In this document: positions 6,802 to 15,447 of the stretch, one piece after another
Layout: every line of letters begins with the position of its first letter
Position numbering within the stretch: the first letter of the stretch is position 1
Assembly: GCF_938045775.1 (NCBI RefSeq)
Contig: NZ_CALIBH010000118.1
Coordinates: forward strand, 1-27,304
Source: an uncultured Campylobacter sp.
GTDB lineage: Bacteria; Campylobacterota; Campylobacteria; Campylobacterales; Campylobacteraceae
Direction: 5' to 3'
DNA: 27,304 nucleotides
Translations under genes and position numbers: made by a program
Notes under the pieces: generated by a model
Seen by the model: the letters and a program-made list of their open reading frames with translations, nothing else
Databases searched by the model: none
Told to the model about the DNA's origin: nothing

Positions 6802-7256
6802 TTTTTGTCGTCTCCGGATAAAATTTCGCGCTCCAGTTTCGCATCCACGCCCTTTGTATTCACGCTGTCTTGTTCGTGCGCGGCTTCGTAAAGCCTGCGC
6901 TTAACGCGGGCGAGGGCGATTTTATAAAAGATCTGCGTTACTGCGCCACTTGCACCGATGACTACTACCGTAGAGACTGCCGTAATCGCGATGATTGCGA
7001 AAAGATGCTGGCGTAGCGCGTCGCCTGCGATGATGATCGCAGCACCCGCTGGGATAAAGATCACCGGCATAATCTGCATAAAAAACGACACGGTTTCTCT
7101 GATCTGCGATACTTTGATGAGTTTAAAGATCAGGGCTAAAAGCATAATGACTAGCCCATAGATGCTAGCGGGGATTGGCGCAGGCACGAGCGCCGCCAAA
7201 ATCTCCGCAACAAAAGATATTCCTAAAATCACACTGAATTGGATTAAGTAGTTCAA
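6798..7256 (-). CDS. lrgA: LrgA/CidA family membrane protein
   Basis: A 152-residue small membrane protein of the holin-like LrgA/CidA family, with four hydrophobic helices: residues about 5-25, 30-48, 60-80 and 88-110. The motif PAPIPASIYGLVIMLLAL matches the conserved P-x-P-G/A-S-x-x-G-x block of the family. The start is TTG at 7254-7256, preceded by CCGAGGTAAGC; no ATG lies in frame near it. The C-terminal 40 residues are charged and probably cytoplasmic, longer than in short LrgA proteins. It is the first gene of the three-gene operon with lrgB and the kinase-like gene. A 12-bp palindrome, GCTAAATTTAGC (7283-7294), and a 10-bp one, TAAAATTTTA (7271-7280), lie just upstream. These may be chance uses of common genome words. 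Confidence 0.88.
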   Translation of the reverse strand: MNYLIQFSVILGISFVAEILAALVPAPIPASIYGLVIMLLALIFKLIKVSQIRETVSFFMQIMPVIFIPAGAAIIIAGDALRQHLFAIIAITAVSTVVVIGASGAVTQIFYKIALARVKRRLYEAAHEQDSVNTKGVDAKLEREILSGDDKK

Positions 7257-8135
7257 AGCTTACCTCGGATTAAAATTTTAGCGCTAAATTTAGCACTTTG
7301 CAGTTAAAATAGATATTAATCTTGCTAGGTTTGGGCGAAATTTTGCGGCAAAATTTAAAATTTTGATCGCAAGCAGGAGCGAGATTTCACTTCTAAAATT
7401 TCAAATTTTAATCGCTAATTTGTCGCCGCTTGAGTGAATTTTGATTGGAATTTAAAATTTGGAGTCGTTAGAAAAAATTTTGATCGGAGTTCAGAATTTG
7501 GAGCTGCCGGTTAAACTATCTGCGAGCCAGCTGCGTGAATGAAATTTTATACACAATTCTGCGCCGAACTCTGCTCCCAACTTCACGGCGCAAAAACACA
7601 TCGCGTGGAGTAGCCAGGCGCACATTGGGTAGTACGAGTCGTGTGGAAGCTGTGCGAGCTGATGCAATCGTGGGTAAATTTTAAAATTCCTGCGAGAGAG
7701 CGTTTAAATTTGAGTTAAATTTCGGCGAATAAACAAGCGCGCTTAATTTTAAAGAACGGGCAAGCGAGTGTTTAAATTAAGAAGTTCGCGCCGCTCGAGT
7801 TTAAATTTCACGATCCGCGTCTCGCGGATATGGGTGCTGTCGCTACTAAATTTTACGGCGCCGTTAAAATTTAATACCGCGTAAGACACGCCGCTAGCAA
7901 ATTTTGCGGCGGGCGCGGTCGTATGAGCGACGGCTCGTTTTAGCCGGCTTGAAATCCATGTGTAGCAAATGACAAGTGCGGCGCGAATGCCATGCGCTGC
8001 GTATTTTAAGGCTGGGAGCGGTCGCGGCTCGCAGTGCGATCAGCGTCGCAGTGCAAAGCCGAATTAAATAAAATTTCAAAAACCGATTTAGCGCCGCCAC
8101 CCGAGCAAAAAGCGCAGGCGAATCCCGCGCAAAGC
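7257..8135. other. Long non-coding gap
   Basis: These 879 bases hold no gene that I would defend. A 68-codon minus-strand frame at 7894-8100 starts with GTG, has no ribosome site and reads Arg-rich noise. Visible structure includes the direct repeat listed at 7437-7503, a tight hairpin ATCCGCG-TCT-CGCGGAT at 7813-7829 with no T-run on either side, and CGCCGC/GCGGCG arms at 7889-7894 and 7906-7911. The words TAAATTT and AAATTTTA recur throughout. It may be old, decayed coding DNA, but I cannot recognise any remnant. Confidence 0.55.
7437..7503. repeat. 28-bp imperfect direct repeat
   Basis: Two copies, 7437-7464 and 7476-7503, begin AATTTTGAT and end AATTTGGAG. They match at 24 of 28 sites, the four differences being transitions, and their starts are 39 bp apart. 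A shorter relative, AATTTTGATCG, lies at about 7359-7369. The cause is unknown; an old tandem duplication is the simplest reading. Confidence 0.6.
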
Positions 8136-8375
8136 TTAGCCTAGCTCGATTTTGACGTCTAGAACCTTGCAGACGAGATCTAAAATTTCAATATCGACAT
8201 TGGGCGCGTATTCGTCCAAGACGGTGTAAACTTCGGCGCGCATATCCTCGTCATGGCCCGGGTGCGAGCGCGAATACAGCTCGTCCGTGCGCCGCACGAG
8301 CGCGAGATTATCGATATCTCGCTCGCGCATCGCCTGCTTGAGCCGTTTTGAAATTTGCCATTTGAAACTTTGCAT
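8136..8375 (-). CDS. Small unknown protein, possible degenerate HTH
   Basis: A 79-residue protein that I do not recognise. A clear ribosome site, AAAGGGGAGAAA, directly precedes the ATG at 8373-8375, which makes it more believable than its length suggests. It is helical and charged, with no signal or membrane segment: KRLKQAMRERDIDNLALVRR, then a His/Arg/Asp-rich centre, then NVDIEILDLVCKVLDVKIE. The beginning and end resemble the first and last helices of Cro/C1-type DNA-binding domains (the last block looks like the usual LxKALxVxL ending), but the recognition helix is not evident. It stands alone between two gaps, on the same strand as its neighbours. DNA binding is a guess. Confidence 0.6.
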   Translation of the reverse strand: MQSFKWQISKRLKQAMRERDIDNLALVRRTDELYSRSHPGHDEDMRAEVYTVLDEYAPNVDIEILDLVCKVLDVKIELG

Positions 8376-8545
8376 TTTCTCCCCTTTAAATTTGCGCGAT
8401 ACTAGCCAAAAGGGCTTTAAAATTTAATTTCTTAAATCCGGCGACGGCGTTTCGGCGCAATCAACGAGCCTTCGCCGTACGGTCTTACGCTTGCAAATAT
8501 AAACGAGCCGGGTTTAGATCAAGGTTTTACCTGCTAAATAGAAGA

Positions 8546-9442
8546 TTATCTTTGCGTAAATAGCGCTAAATCTTGCAAAGCCAATGGGATTACTTCGCCG
8601 TGCGAAGTGCCTTCGTAGAGCTTAAACTCGCAAGAAAGCCCCTTTGTTTTTAAAATTTCAGCTAGATCGGCCGCTTTTAAAATTCCCGCTTTATCGGTTT
8701 TTCCTTTACGTATTTCACGCGAGCCGGCAACGAGTATTATGAATTTCGCTTTTAAATTTGATCTAAGCTTTCCCTCGTCTAGGGCATCTCTGATCAGCTG
8801 TGATTCGCCCCACCACAACGAAGGTGAGGCGATAAAAAACTCGTCGAAAATCCCATCGTCGCGCAGCAAAGCATAAATCCCGAATAGCCCGCCAAAAGAA
8901 TGTCCGAAGTAAATTTTATCGCTTTTTGCTGTAGAGTATTTTTTCTCCACGAGCGGAAATAGTTCATCTTTTACGAAATCGTAAAATTCTGCTACGCCGC
9001 CACCGTTTGCATATTCTTCGCCGCTCGCCGCGGGCGTTAAATCTCTCGTGCGACGCTTAATATCATACGCTAGCGGGCTGTCGTATCCGATGCCTACTAT
9101 AAGGACGGTTTTGCTTAATTTCGGCACCGCTTTTGTGTTTTGCTTTGCGCCATTCGCATAAATTTTCGCATAGGAGTTTAAAAGTATCGGAAACTGCGCG
9201 TTCGCATCAACCATAAAAACTACCCTATCGTAGCGAGCGACATTTTTTTGGCGAGCTATAAAAATTTTATATTTTTCGCCGCTCTTGCTTTTTAGAATAA
9301 AATCGCTCACGTTAAACATTTCGCGCGCAGCTCCACTTACCCGCTCAATCTTTTGTGGCGGTTTTGCCCCCAGATCGCAAGCGAATAAGCACGCTAAAAA
9401 GAGCGCGTTAAATACCGCAAGAAAGCTCTTTAGGCTTACCAT
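8546..9442 (-). CDS. Periplasmic siderophore esterase (IroE/Fes/Cee-like)
   Basis: A 298-residue exported alpha/beta hydrolase of the putative-esterase family. Residues 1-26 are a signal sequence (ends LFACDLGA; Cys22 could also serve as a lipoprotein site). The nucleophile is Ser182 in YFGHSFGG. SPSLWW at about 206-211 is a mark of the IroE/Fes enterobactin esterases. His281 in GTSHGEVIP is the likely catalytic His. Such enzymes cut the trilactone of ferric enterobactin-type siderophores to free the iron; in Campylobacter a periplasmic enzyme (Cee) does this. The start ATG at 9440-9442 overlaps the stop of the TonB-dependent receptor by seven bases, so the two genes are co-expressed. The substrate is inferred from family and context. 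Confidence 0.85.
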   Translation of the reverse strand: MVSLKSFLAVFNALFLACLFACDLGAKPPQKIERVSGAAREMFNVSDFILKSKSGEKYKIFIARQKNVARYDRVVFMVDANAQFPILLNSYAKIYANGAKQNTKAVPKLSKTVLIVGIGYDSPLAYDIKRRTRDLTPAASGEEYANGGGVAEFYDFVKDELFPLVEKKYSTAKSDKIYFGHSFGGLFGIYALLRDDGIFDEFFIASPSLWWGESQLIRDALDEGKLRSNLKAKFIILVAGSREIRKGKTDKAGILKAADLAEILKTKGLSCEFKLYEGTSHGEVIPLALQDLALFTQR

Positions 9443-11559
9443 TTAGCGTTTACCTTAAACCAAAACCTCCTGCCCTCCTCGGGATACCAATAGTAATTGT
9501 CGTCGTCCGCAAGACCCTCGTCGTATCGGACGTTATCAAAGATATTGTAGGCGGTTAAATTTAGACTCAGATTATCGTTTAAATCGTATTGTGCGCCCAA
9601 ATCCGTAGTAAAAAGCTTTTTGTCGTTTTTGCTGACTCTATTGCCCGGACCGAATTGCACGCTTGTAAGCTCGCTTTCGTAATTAAGGCCGATAAAGGTA
9701 GAAAGCGGAGCGATCGGCCTATAGCTAAGCGTCGCATGTGCGGCATGTTTCGGAGTAGCGGTCAGGGATTTGCCATCTAGCCTACTAAGATTGGTTTGGC
9801 TAAATTTAACGGCGCCGTTTGGCGTATATATCGTAGGATCCCCGGTTTCGATCTCGGAGTGGCTATAGGTGTAGTTTGCCTTGAAATTTAGCCTCTTAGT
9901 AATATCGTAATCGCCGCTCAGTTCAACGCCGTAAACCTCGGCCCCTTCTATATTAAAATACGTTCCCCAACCCGGGCAATTAACGCTCGGTGCGCCGGCG
10001 CAGCCTCCGTAAGCGGGAATCCTATTGATATTGCTGCCATCGGTATCTAAAATTTTATCTTTGAAGTCGTTTTTAAATAGCGTGATATTGCCGCGCAGAT
10101 CGTCTGCATTGTCGTAATAAAGCCCGATCTCGTAGGTCGTGCTTTTCTCGGGCTTTAAATCCTTGTTACCGAAATCTATAATCCTCCAGCCGCCCTGAAT
10201 CGTGCCTACTTCCGGCGAAATTTGATTGACGTCGGGAGTTTTATAACCGGTTGCGACGCCGCCTTTGATCGTCCAGGTATCGCCTATATTAAACGTCGCG
10301 TAGGCTCTAGGAGAAAAGTGGTTGCCGAAGTATTCGTTATGCGTGAGCCTGCCGCCGAGCGTTAAAAATAGCGTATTTTCCAAAATTTCGATCTCATCCT
10401 CTAAAAATCCCGCATGCTCGTTCATAGAAAATCGCTGCGGAGAGCGTAAATTTTGCCTATTCGCGTTTGAAACTATAAAAGTCGTTCGCACATCCTGTTT
10501 GCTAAAATCATAGCCGAAGGTAAGCGTATTTATACCGAGATAAGTCGTAAATTTGGAATTAAAATTTCTATTTTTTACGATTGCGGGCGAAAGGCTATCA
10601 AAAATGCTCGTACGGCGAGTCTTATCCCAAAAATAACTTATATCAGCGCTTAAGCTTTCAAACTCGCCCAAATATCCGACGCCGTGATTTTCTCTTTTAT
10701 ATTTATAGTGATTTAATCCGCGCGCGTTGGGATAAACGGCGGTTTTACCAAGGGTCCTTGAATAATCATGATTTTGTCTTCCGGTTTGAAAGTAAAATTT
10801 ATTATTTTCATCCGGCGTTAGCCAAAGTTTGGCGTTAGAATCCGATTTATCACTCTTCTGATAGCCTCCCTTATAGCCATCCTCGTCGCGCAGCTTTTTA
10901 TATCCCCACAGCTGAAGTGCCGCATACTGCCCGAAGGGAATATTGACGTAAGCTTCGCCCATCTTACCGTTTCCGATACCCTCGTGATCTTGGATAGTTG
11001 TAGATATAGCGGCGCTTCCGCTAAATTTAGAAAAATTCTTTTTCGTAATGATATTTATCACGCCGCCTACCGCATCGCTTCCGTAAAGTGAACTCATAGG
11101 TCCTCTAATCACCTCGATACGCTCTATCGCTCCTGCGGGCGGGATAAAATTCGAGTTCATATCGCCCGCTCCGCCTTTTGGGTTCGCCGCCGCGGAACTT
11201 ACACGTTTGCCGTCGATAAGCACAAGGGTTTGAGAGCTTTCCATTCCTCTAATAGATATCCCGCTTGCCGGGCCGTCGTCGCCTGCGATGACGCTAACGC
11301 CCGGCATTTTATTCGCAATATCGTGTAGCGAAGTGAATCTGCCGCTTGATATCTCTTTATTATCCAAGGTGGAGATGGAGGCCGGCGCCTGCCTGATATC
11401 TTGGCGAAAGCCGCTCGCGCTTACTACGATCTCGCCAAGATTCGTGCTATTTGCGTCACTACTTAGGTGTGAGCCTTCGACGCCGCATAAAATCGAAACG
11501 CTCGCGCATATCGATAATGCGATAAATTTCGCCTTTTTAAAATACATATCCTTTTGCAT
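9436..11559 (-). CDS. TonB-dependent outer-membrane siderophore receptor (FepA/CirA/CfrA type)
   Basis: A 707-residue outer-membrane receptor that would take up a ferric siderophore using TonB energy. A signal peptide covers about residues 1-26. The TonB box is EIVVSA at 43-48. The plug follows with SISTLDNKEI, ISIRGMESSQTLVLIDGKRV, IERIEVIRGPMSSLYGSDAV and GGVINIITKK (to about 165). The rest is the 22-strand barrel, ending in an aromatic residue (W). A Cys pair in GGCAGAPSVNCPGWG probably bridges an extracellular loop. The plug and barrel motifs are those of the catecholate receptors FepA/CirA/IroN and of Campylobacter CfrA. The ATG at 11557-11559 follows AAAGGAACAAAA; a second ATG four codons in is too close to its own AGGA. 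It overlaps the esterase gene. Confidence 0.92.
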   Translation of the reverse strand: MQKDMYFKKAKFIALSICASVSILCGVEGSHLSSDANSTNLGEIVVSASGFRQDIRQAPASISTLDNKEISSGRFTSLHDIANKMPGVSVIAGDDGPASGISIRGMESSQTLVLIDGKRVSSAAANPKGGAGDMNSNFIPPAGAIERIEVIRGPMSSLYGSDAVGGVINIITKKNFSKFSGSAAISTTIQDHEGIGNGKMGEAYVNIPFGQYAALQLWGYKKLRDEDGYKGGYQKSDKSDSNAKLWLTPDENNKFYFQTGRQNHDYSRTLGKTAVYPNARGLNHYKYKRENHGVGYLGEFESLSADISYFWDKTRRTSIFDSLSPAIVKNRNFNSKFTTYLGINTLTFGYDFSKQDVRTTFIVSNANRQNLRSPQRFSMNEHAGFLEDEIEILENTLFLTLGGRLTHNEYFGNHFSPRAYATFNIGDTWTIKGGVATGYKTPDVNQISPEVGTIQGGWRIIDFGNKDLKPEKSTTYEIGLYYDNADDLRGNITLFKNDFKDKILDTDGSNINRIPAYGGCAGAPSVNCPGWGTYFNIEGAEVYGVELSGDYDITKRLNFKANYTYSHSEIETGDPTIYTPNGAVKFSQTNLSRLDGKSLTATPKHAAHATLSYRPIAPLSTFIGLNYESELTSVQFGPGNRVSKNDKKLFTTDLGAQYDLNDNLSLNLTAYNIFDNVRYDEGLADDDNYYWYPEEGRRFWFKVNAKW

Positions 11560-11615
11560 TTTTGTTCCTTTATTTTGAAATTTAATCGCGGATTATAACT
11601 CAAAGCGGATAAATT

Positions 11616-11630
11616 TAATATTAATTATTA
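11616..11630. promoter_or_regulatory. Possible Fur-type operator
   Basis: TAATA-TTAAT-TATTA is a perfect inverted repeat of five-base arms, 57 bases before the receptor start. It has the AT-rich, palindromic character of Fur sites in this group, although it matches the classic GATAATGATAATCATTATC only partly. Iron repression of the receptor-esterase pair is expected from the family; this site is the best candidate I see. Confidence 0.35.
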
Positions 11631-12121
11631 AAGTATTTTTATAGAATTAAATTTGACTAATAATTCCCCATTCCATCGATATTTTTATAAAAAATTATGT
11701 TAAATAAAGTACAGCATGTAATCAAGATATTGCTGTAAATAAGTAAAATTTTATAACGCCCAGTCTTAATTATCAAATCGTTTTGAAAAAATTTTGCACA
11801 GTTTTTGATTTTATCTGCTCTAAGAATCATTTTCGCTTTTGTGGACGTGTATATTTAAACCATCGAAGGCATTTCAAGCGGCAGCGCGAAAACGGCTTTG
11901 CTCTATTGATTTCGTGCATCCTGCGCTTGGAATAATTATAGACTTGGGATTAATATGCGATGTTTTTTAACACAATAGCTTCGTATGAATAAATTCATCT
12001 ACTAAGCAGCATAATCACTTCGGCGCAATTTAAAATTTTGAGTAGTTTAGATAGACGGATTTAAATTTAGAACAAAGAGTCGATTCAAATTTAAAATCCT
12101 GGTGCAAGAATAAAAAGCAAG

Positions 12122-12156
12122 AAGATAAATTTAATAAGACCCCGCAAATTTATCTT
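12122..12156 (-). terminator. Probable terminator of the TRAP operon
   Basis: AAGATAAATTT (12122-12132) and AAATTTATCTT (12146-12156) form an 11-pair perfect stem with a 13-base loop, 26 bases after the minus-strand stop of the permease gene. On the minus strand the stem is followed by CTTGCTTTTTATT, a T-rich stretch. The stem is AT-rich, so the strength is uncertain. Confidence 0.4.
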
Positions 12157-12182
12157 AAAATTCAGCGAGATCAAATTTGGAT

Positions 12183-14264
12183 TTACGCCGCAGGCGTGCT
12201 ATTTTCGGCGTGCGAATCGCCCGAATCTTTAGGTCTTAAAATCCACTGCTTTGCAAATATCAGCGCGTAGATCGCAGCGCCGATGCCATAACTTGCATAT
12301 TCGCTTGGGATAAACTCGATAAATTTCGCGCAGATATTAGGCACCAGCATTAGCGGCGTTACGAGCAGCAATAGCAGGCGTTCTATCGGGTTACATTTTG
12401 TTACGAACCAACCCTGAAGCGAGGAGCTGAAGGCAAACATACCCACGATCGCCGTGGCAAAAATCAGCACGATTTGCAGTGGATCGCTGATCCAAACGAT
12501 GCTCTTTGAATCCATCGGATCGCCGATACTTTGGATCAAAAGCAGCTTGTTGTTGAAGAAAAATGCAAACGGGAGCACTGCGGTGCGCAGATCATACACG
12601 AAGCCCTGAAGTCCCACGGTTACCGGATTTGCCTTTGCGATGCCCGCCGCAGCATATGCAGCAATACCCACAGGCGGAGTATCATCGGCTAAAATTCCAA
12701 AATAAAAGACAAAAAGATGCACCGCGATCGCGGGGATCAAAAAGCCGTTTTTGCCCGCTAGTATCAAAATCACTGGCGCAATCAGGCTTGAAACGACGAT
12801 ATAATTCGCCGTCGTAGGAAGTCCCATGCCCAAAATCAGGCTCATTATCGCAGTCATCAGAAGTATCAGTACTATGCTGTTTCCTGCGACTGCTTCTACG
12901 AGCTCTGAAAGAACCTGTCCCAGCCCGGTAAGCGAGATCGAGCCGATGATGATGCCCGCTAGTGCGGTGGCAACGGCTACCGTGACCATATTTTTAGCAG
13001 CGCCCACCATAGCCCAAAAAATATCGACAAAGCCGACGATAAAATCGGACTTGCCAACCTTTTCGCCAAATATAGTTTTCTTGGCGGGCTCTTGTATGAT
13101 CATTATCAAAAATAGCACGCAGATCGAGTTAAACGCCGCAGAGATCGCGCTTTTTTTTAGAATCAATAGAGTGAAAAGAAGCACCAAAATCGGTATTATG
13201 TAATGAATTCCGCTAAATATAATTTTTAGCTTTGAAACCTTGGCGTAATCGCGGCTGCCGTGAAGCCCCAACTTGCAGCTTTCAAGATGCACGATGAAAA
13301 ATAACCCCGCGTAGCAGACGAAAGCAGGGATCACCGCCGCGATCATTACGTTGGTGTAACTCATACCTAAAAATTCCGCGATGATAAACGCCGCAGCGCC
13401 CATGATAGGCGGCATAAGCTGCCCGTTTACGCCTGCTGCGACCTCGATAGCGCCCGCTTTAGTGGCGGTAAGCCCCGCTTTTTTCATTAGCGGGATCGTA
13501 AAGGTGCCCACCGTCACGACGTTTGCGGTCGAGCTGCCGCTTACCATGCCGGTTAGTCCGCTAGCGATTACGCTAGCCTTGGCGGGTCCTCCGCGAAAGC
13601 GACCTAAAATCGCAAACGCTACGTTTATAAAATACTGCCCCGCTCCGGCTCGCTCCAAAAGCGCGCCGAATAGCACGAACAGATAGATGAAGCTGGTGCT
13701 GACCCCTACCGGCACGCCAAATACGCCCTCTGTAGTTAAAAACATATGCCCTGCAAGTAGTTCAAAGCTTGCGCCGCGGTGCGCGATTATATCTGGCATA
13801 TAAGGGCCGAAGTAACAATACAGAAGAAAGGTAAAAGCGATAATGCCAAGCGCTGGTCCCATCATACGACGACCTGCTTCAAAGAGTATGAAAATTCCGA
13901 TAAACGACGCTACGATATCTCTGGTTAGATAATTTCCCGGGCGCTGCGCTAGCCCGTTAAATTCTATTGCAGGATACAAGATCGCGGCGACTCCGACGAT
14001 TAATAAAATATAATCGTAAAACGGGATGTAAAAATGCGCCTTAGAGCGCGGGCGAAACGGGAAAAGCGAAAAAATTATAAAAACGGCGAACGCCAAGTGG
14101 ATCGAGCGCGCGATATTCGTATTTAGCGTAAAATACGCGATATAAAGCTGAAAGACCGACCACGAGAAGCAGACCAGCGTCACGAGCCAGAAGAGCTTTT
14201 TAGAGGTAAATTCTCTACTCTTTACCTCTAAAACCTGCTCATCTTTTTGTGTAGATTTCTCCAT
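12183..14264 (-). CDS. TRAP transporter permease, fused 4TM/12TM (TAXI type)
   Basis: A 693-residue inner-membrane protein in which the small DctQ-like subunit and the large DctM-like subunit of a TRAP transporter are fused. This form goes with TAXI-type binding proteins, one of which is encoded directly upstream. About the first 200 residues hold the four-helix part; then comes the large subunit with VSTSFIYLFVLFGALLERAG, GGPAKASVIASGLTGMVSGS, NGQLMPPIMGAAAFI, MSLILGMGLPTTANYIVVSS and LADDTPPVGIAAYAAAGIAK, all characteristic of the family. Uptake is driven by an ion gradient. The substrate cannot be read from the sequence; organic acids such as 2-oxoglutarate or glutamate are usual. I chose ATG at 14262-14264 over the TTG one codon upstream. 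An A8 run lies on the coding strand at 13151-13158. Confidence 0.93.
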   Translation of the reverse strand: MEKSTQKDEQVLEVKSREFTSKKLFWLVTLVCFSWSVFQLYIAYFTLNTNIARSIHLAFAVFIIFSLFPFRPRSKAHFYIPFYDYILLIVGVAAILYPAIEFNGLAQRPGNYLTRDIVASFIGIFILFEAGRRMMGPALGIIAFTFLLYCYFGPYMPDIIAHRGASFELLAGHMFLTTEGVFGVPVGVSTSFIYLFVLFGALLERAGAGQYFINVAFAILGRFRGGPAKASVIASGLTGMVSGSSTANVVTVGTFTIPLMKKAGLTATKAGAIEVAAGVNGQLMPPIMGAAAFIIAEFLGMSYTNVMIAAVIPAFVCYAGLFFIVHLESCKLGLHGSRDYAKVSKLKIIFSGIHYIIPILVLLFTLLILKKSAISAAFNSICVLFLIMIIQEPAKKTIFGEKVGKSDFIVGFVDIFWAMVGAAKNMVTVAVATALAGIIIGSISLTGLGQVLSELVEAVAGNSIVLILLMTAIMSLILGMGLPTTANYIVVSSLIAPVILILAGKNGFLIPAIAVHLFVFYFGILADDTPPVGIAAYAAAGIAKANPVTVGLQGFVYDLRTAVLPFAFFFNNKLLLIQSIGDPMDSKSIVWISDPLQIVLIFATAIVGMFAFSSSLQGWFVTKCNPIERLLLLLVTPLMLVPNICAKFIEFIPSEYASYGIGAAIYALIFAKQWILRPKDSGDSHAENSTPAA

Positions 14265-14272
14265 CAACTAGC

Positions 14273-15214
14273 CTATTTCAACAACCCGGCTTCTTTATAC
14301 ACCGCCTCTGCCGCAGGATGAAGCGGCGCGCTAAGTCCCTCTAAAAGCGATTCTTTGGTTACGAAATTTAGCGCGGGGTGTAGCTTTTTATACTCGTCGA
14401 AATTATCAAGTATCGCCTTAACTACCGCCCTAACCGCTTCGTCGCTTTGGCTAGCGTCGGTTACTAGCACGGCCTTTACGCCGATAGTTTGCGTATCGTG
14501 ATCTACGCCGTCATACATTTTAGCAGGGATCACGCCTTTGGCAAAATATGGATATTTTTCTAGAATTTTTTTGATATGCTCATCGTCGATGCCGACTAAG
14601 TCGATAGGAAGCGAAGTCGCCGCATCGGTAATATTTGCGGTCGGATGTCCTACGACGTAGAAGTATCCGTCGATCTTCTTATCTTTTAGCGCCATAGGGC
14701 ATTCTTGCGCCGTTAAAACGCCGTGCTGAGCAAGCTTTTTAAGATCGAAGTCGTAATTTTCAAAAACTATCGTGCTGGTTAGCTCGTTGCCGCTGCCCGG
14801 GTTTCCGATATTGATCTTTTTGCCCGCAGCGTCGCCGTAGGCTTTAATACCGCTTTCTTTAGAGACGACGAAAGCCAAAAGCTCCGGATAGATCGAGATT
14901 ACGGAGCGTAAATTTTTATCCGCCGCGCCTTGAAATTTGCCCGTGCCGTTGTATTTATCATAGACGACGTCGCTTTGAGCAAAGCCGAAATTTAGCTCTT
15001 TTTTCAGCACGTTGTTGATGTTATACGTCGAGCCGCCCGTCGATTGCACGGAGCACTTCATATTTTTATCCATATTTACCAAGCGGCAAATCGCGCCGCC
15101 TACGGGATAATAGGTGCCGGTCATACCGCCGGTGCCGATATTGATGAACTCCTTAGCGCCCGAAACGCTAGCTAGTAAGGCCAAACCGGCCAAAGCAACA
15201 GAAAATTTTTTCAT
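14273..15214 (-). CDS. TAXI family TRAP transporter solute-binding protein
   Basis: A 313-residue periplasmic binding protein. Residues 1-20 (MKKFSVALAGLALLASVSGA) are a signal peptide. The mature protein begins KEFINIGTGGMTGTYYPVGG, the defining TAXI start, followed by AICRLVN, STGGSTYNINNVLKKELNFG (the ligand-site region of the family) and SDVVYDKYNGTGKF. It captures a small, probably acidic, solute and hands it to the fused permease. The permease ATG begins eight bases after the TAG stop at 14273-14275, so both are one transcript with the binding protein first. The start at 15212-15214 has AAAAAGGAGCAAAG before it. Confidence 0.93.
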   Translation of the reverse strand: MKKFSVALAGLALLASVSGAKEFINIGTGGMTGTYYPVGGAICRLVNMDKNMKCSVQSTGGSTYNINNVLKKELNFGFAQSDVVYDKYNGTGKFQGAADKNLRSVISIYPELLAFVVSKESGIKAYGDAAGKKINIGNPGSGNELTSTIVFENYDFDLKKLAQHGVLTAQECPMALKDKKIDGYFYVVGHPTANITDAATSLPIDLVGIDDEHIKKILEKYPYFAKGVIPAKMYDGVDHDTQTIGVKAVLVTDASQSDEAVRAVVKAILDNFDEYKKLHPALNFVTKESLLEGLSAPLHPAAEAVYKEAGLLK

Positions 15215-15370
15215 CTTTGCTCCTTTTTGAGTTAAAAGTTTGAAAGTATTGCTAAATTTCTATAAAATTCTAATAAAAATAGATCGAATTTTGCGCAAAT
15301 TTACGATTTTACACATCGTGGTGCAGGTGATTTAATATCAAAGTAGGGTGGCGATCTGCTCTGATATGTG

Positions 15371-15392
15371 GAATTTTACCGCAATAAAATTC
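15371..15392. repeat. Small inverted repeat between TAXI and truA
   Basis: GAATTTTA (15371-15378) and TAAAATTC (15385-15392) form a perfect eight-pair stem with a six-base loop, in the 233-base gap between the 3' end of truA and the 5' end of the TAXI gene. No T-run follows on the minus strand, so a terminator role for truA is doubtful. Confidence 0.35.
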
Positions 15393-15447
15393 TAAGCTTG
15401 AAATCCAAACGTCTGGAGATAAAATTTAACGCTATAAATTTAAAGCC

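Larger units (their letters stand above)
11560..12182. other. Non-coding region upstream of the receptor
   Basis: These 623 AT-rich bases separate the receptor-esterase operon from the TRAP operon and contain no convincing gene. The part next to the receptor (11560-11700) is the obvious promoter zone and holds the inverted repeat listed separately. The part next to the TRAP permease holds the AAGATAAATTT hairpin. The middle shows only scattered AAATTT words. Confidence 0.7.

Noticed and set aside
7540..7660. Stem-loop-like stretch considered as a tRNA
   Set aside because: No acceptor stem closing, no T-loop GTTCGA pattern and no fitting anticodon arm.
7813..7829. Hairpin ATCCGCG-TCT-CGCGGAT as a terminator
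   Set aside because: No T-run on either strand and no gene ends nearby.
7894..8100. 68-codon minus-strand frame
   Set aside because: GTG start without ribosome site, no domain and an Arg-rich random look.
13151..13158. T8 run (A8 on the coding strand) in the TRAP permease as a phase-variation site
   Set aside because: The run encodes Lys-Lys in an intact frame and is not long enough to argue for slippage.
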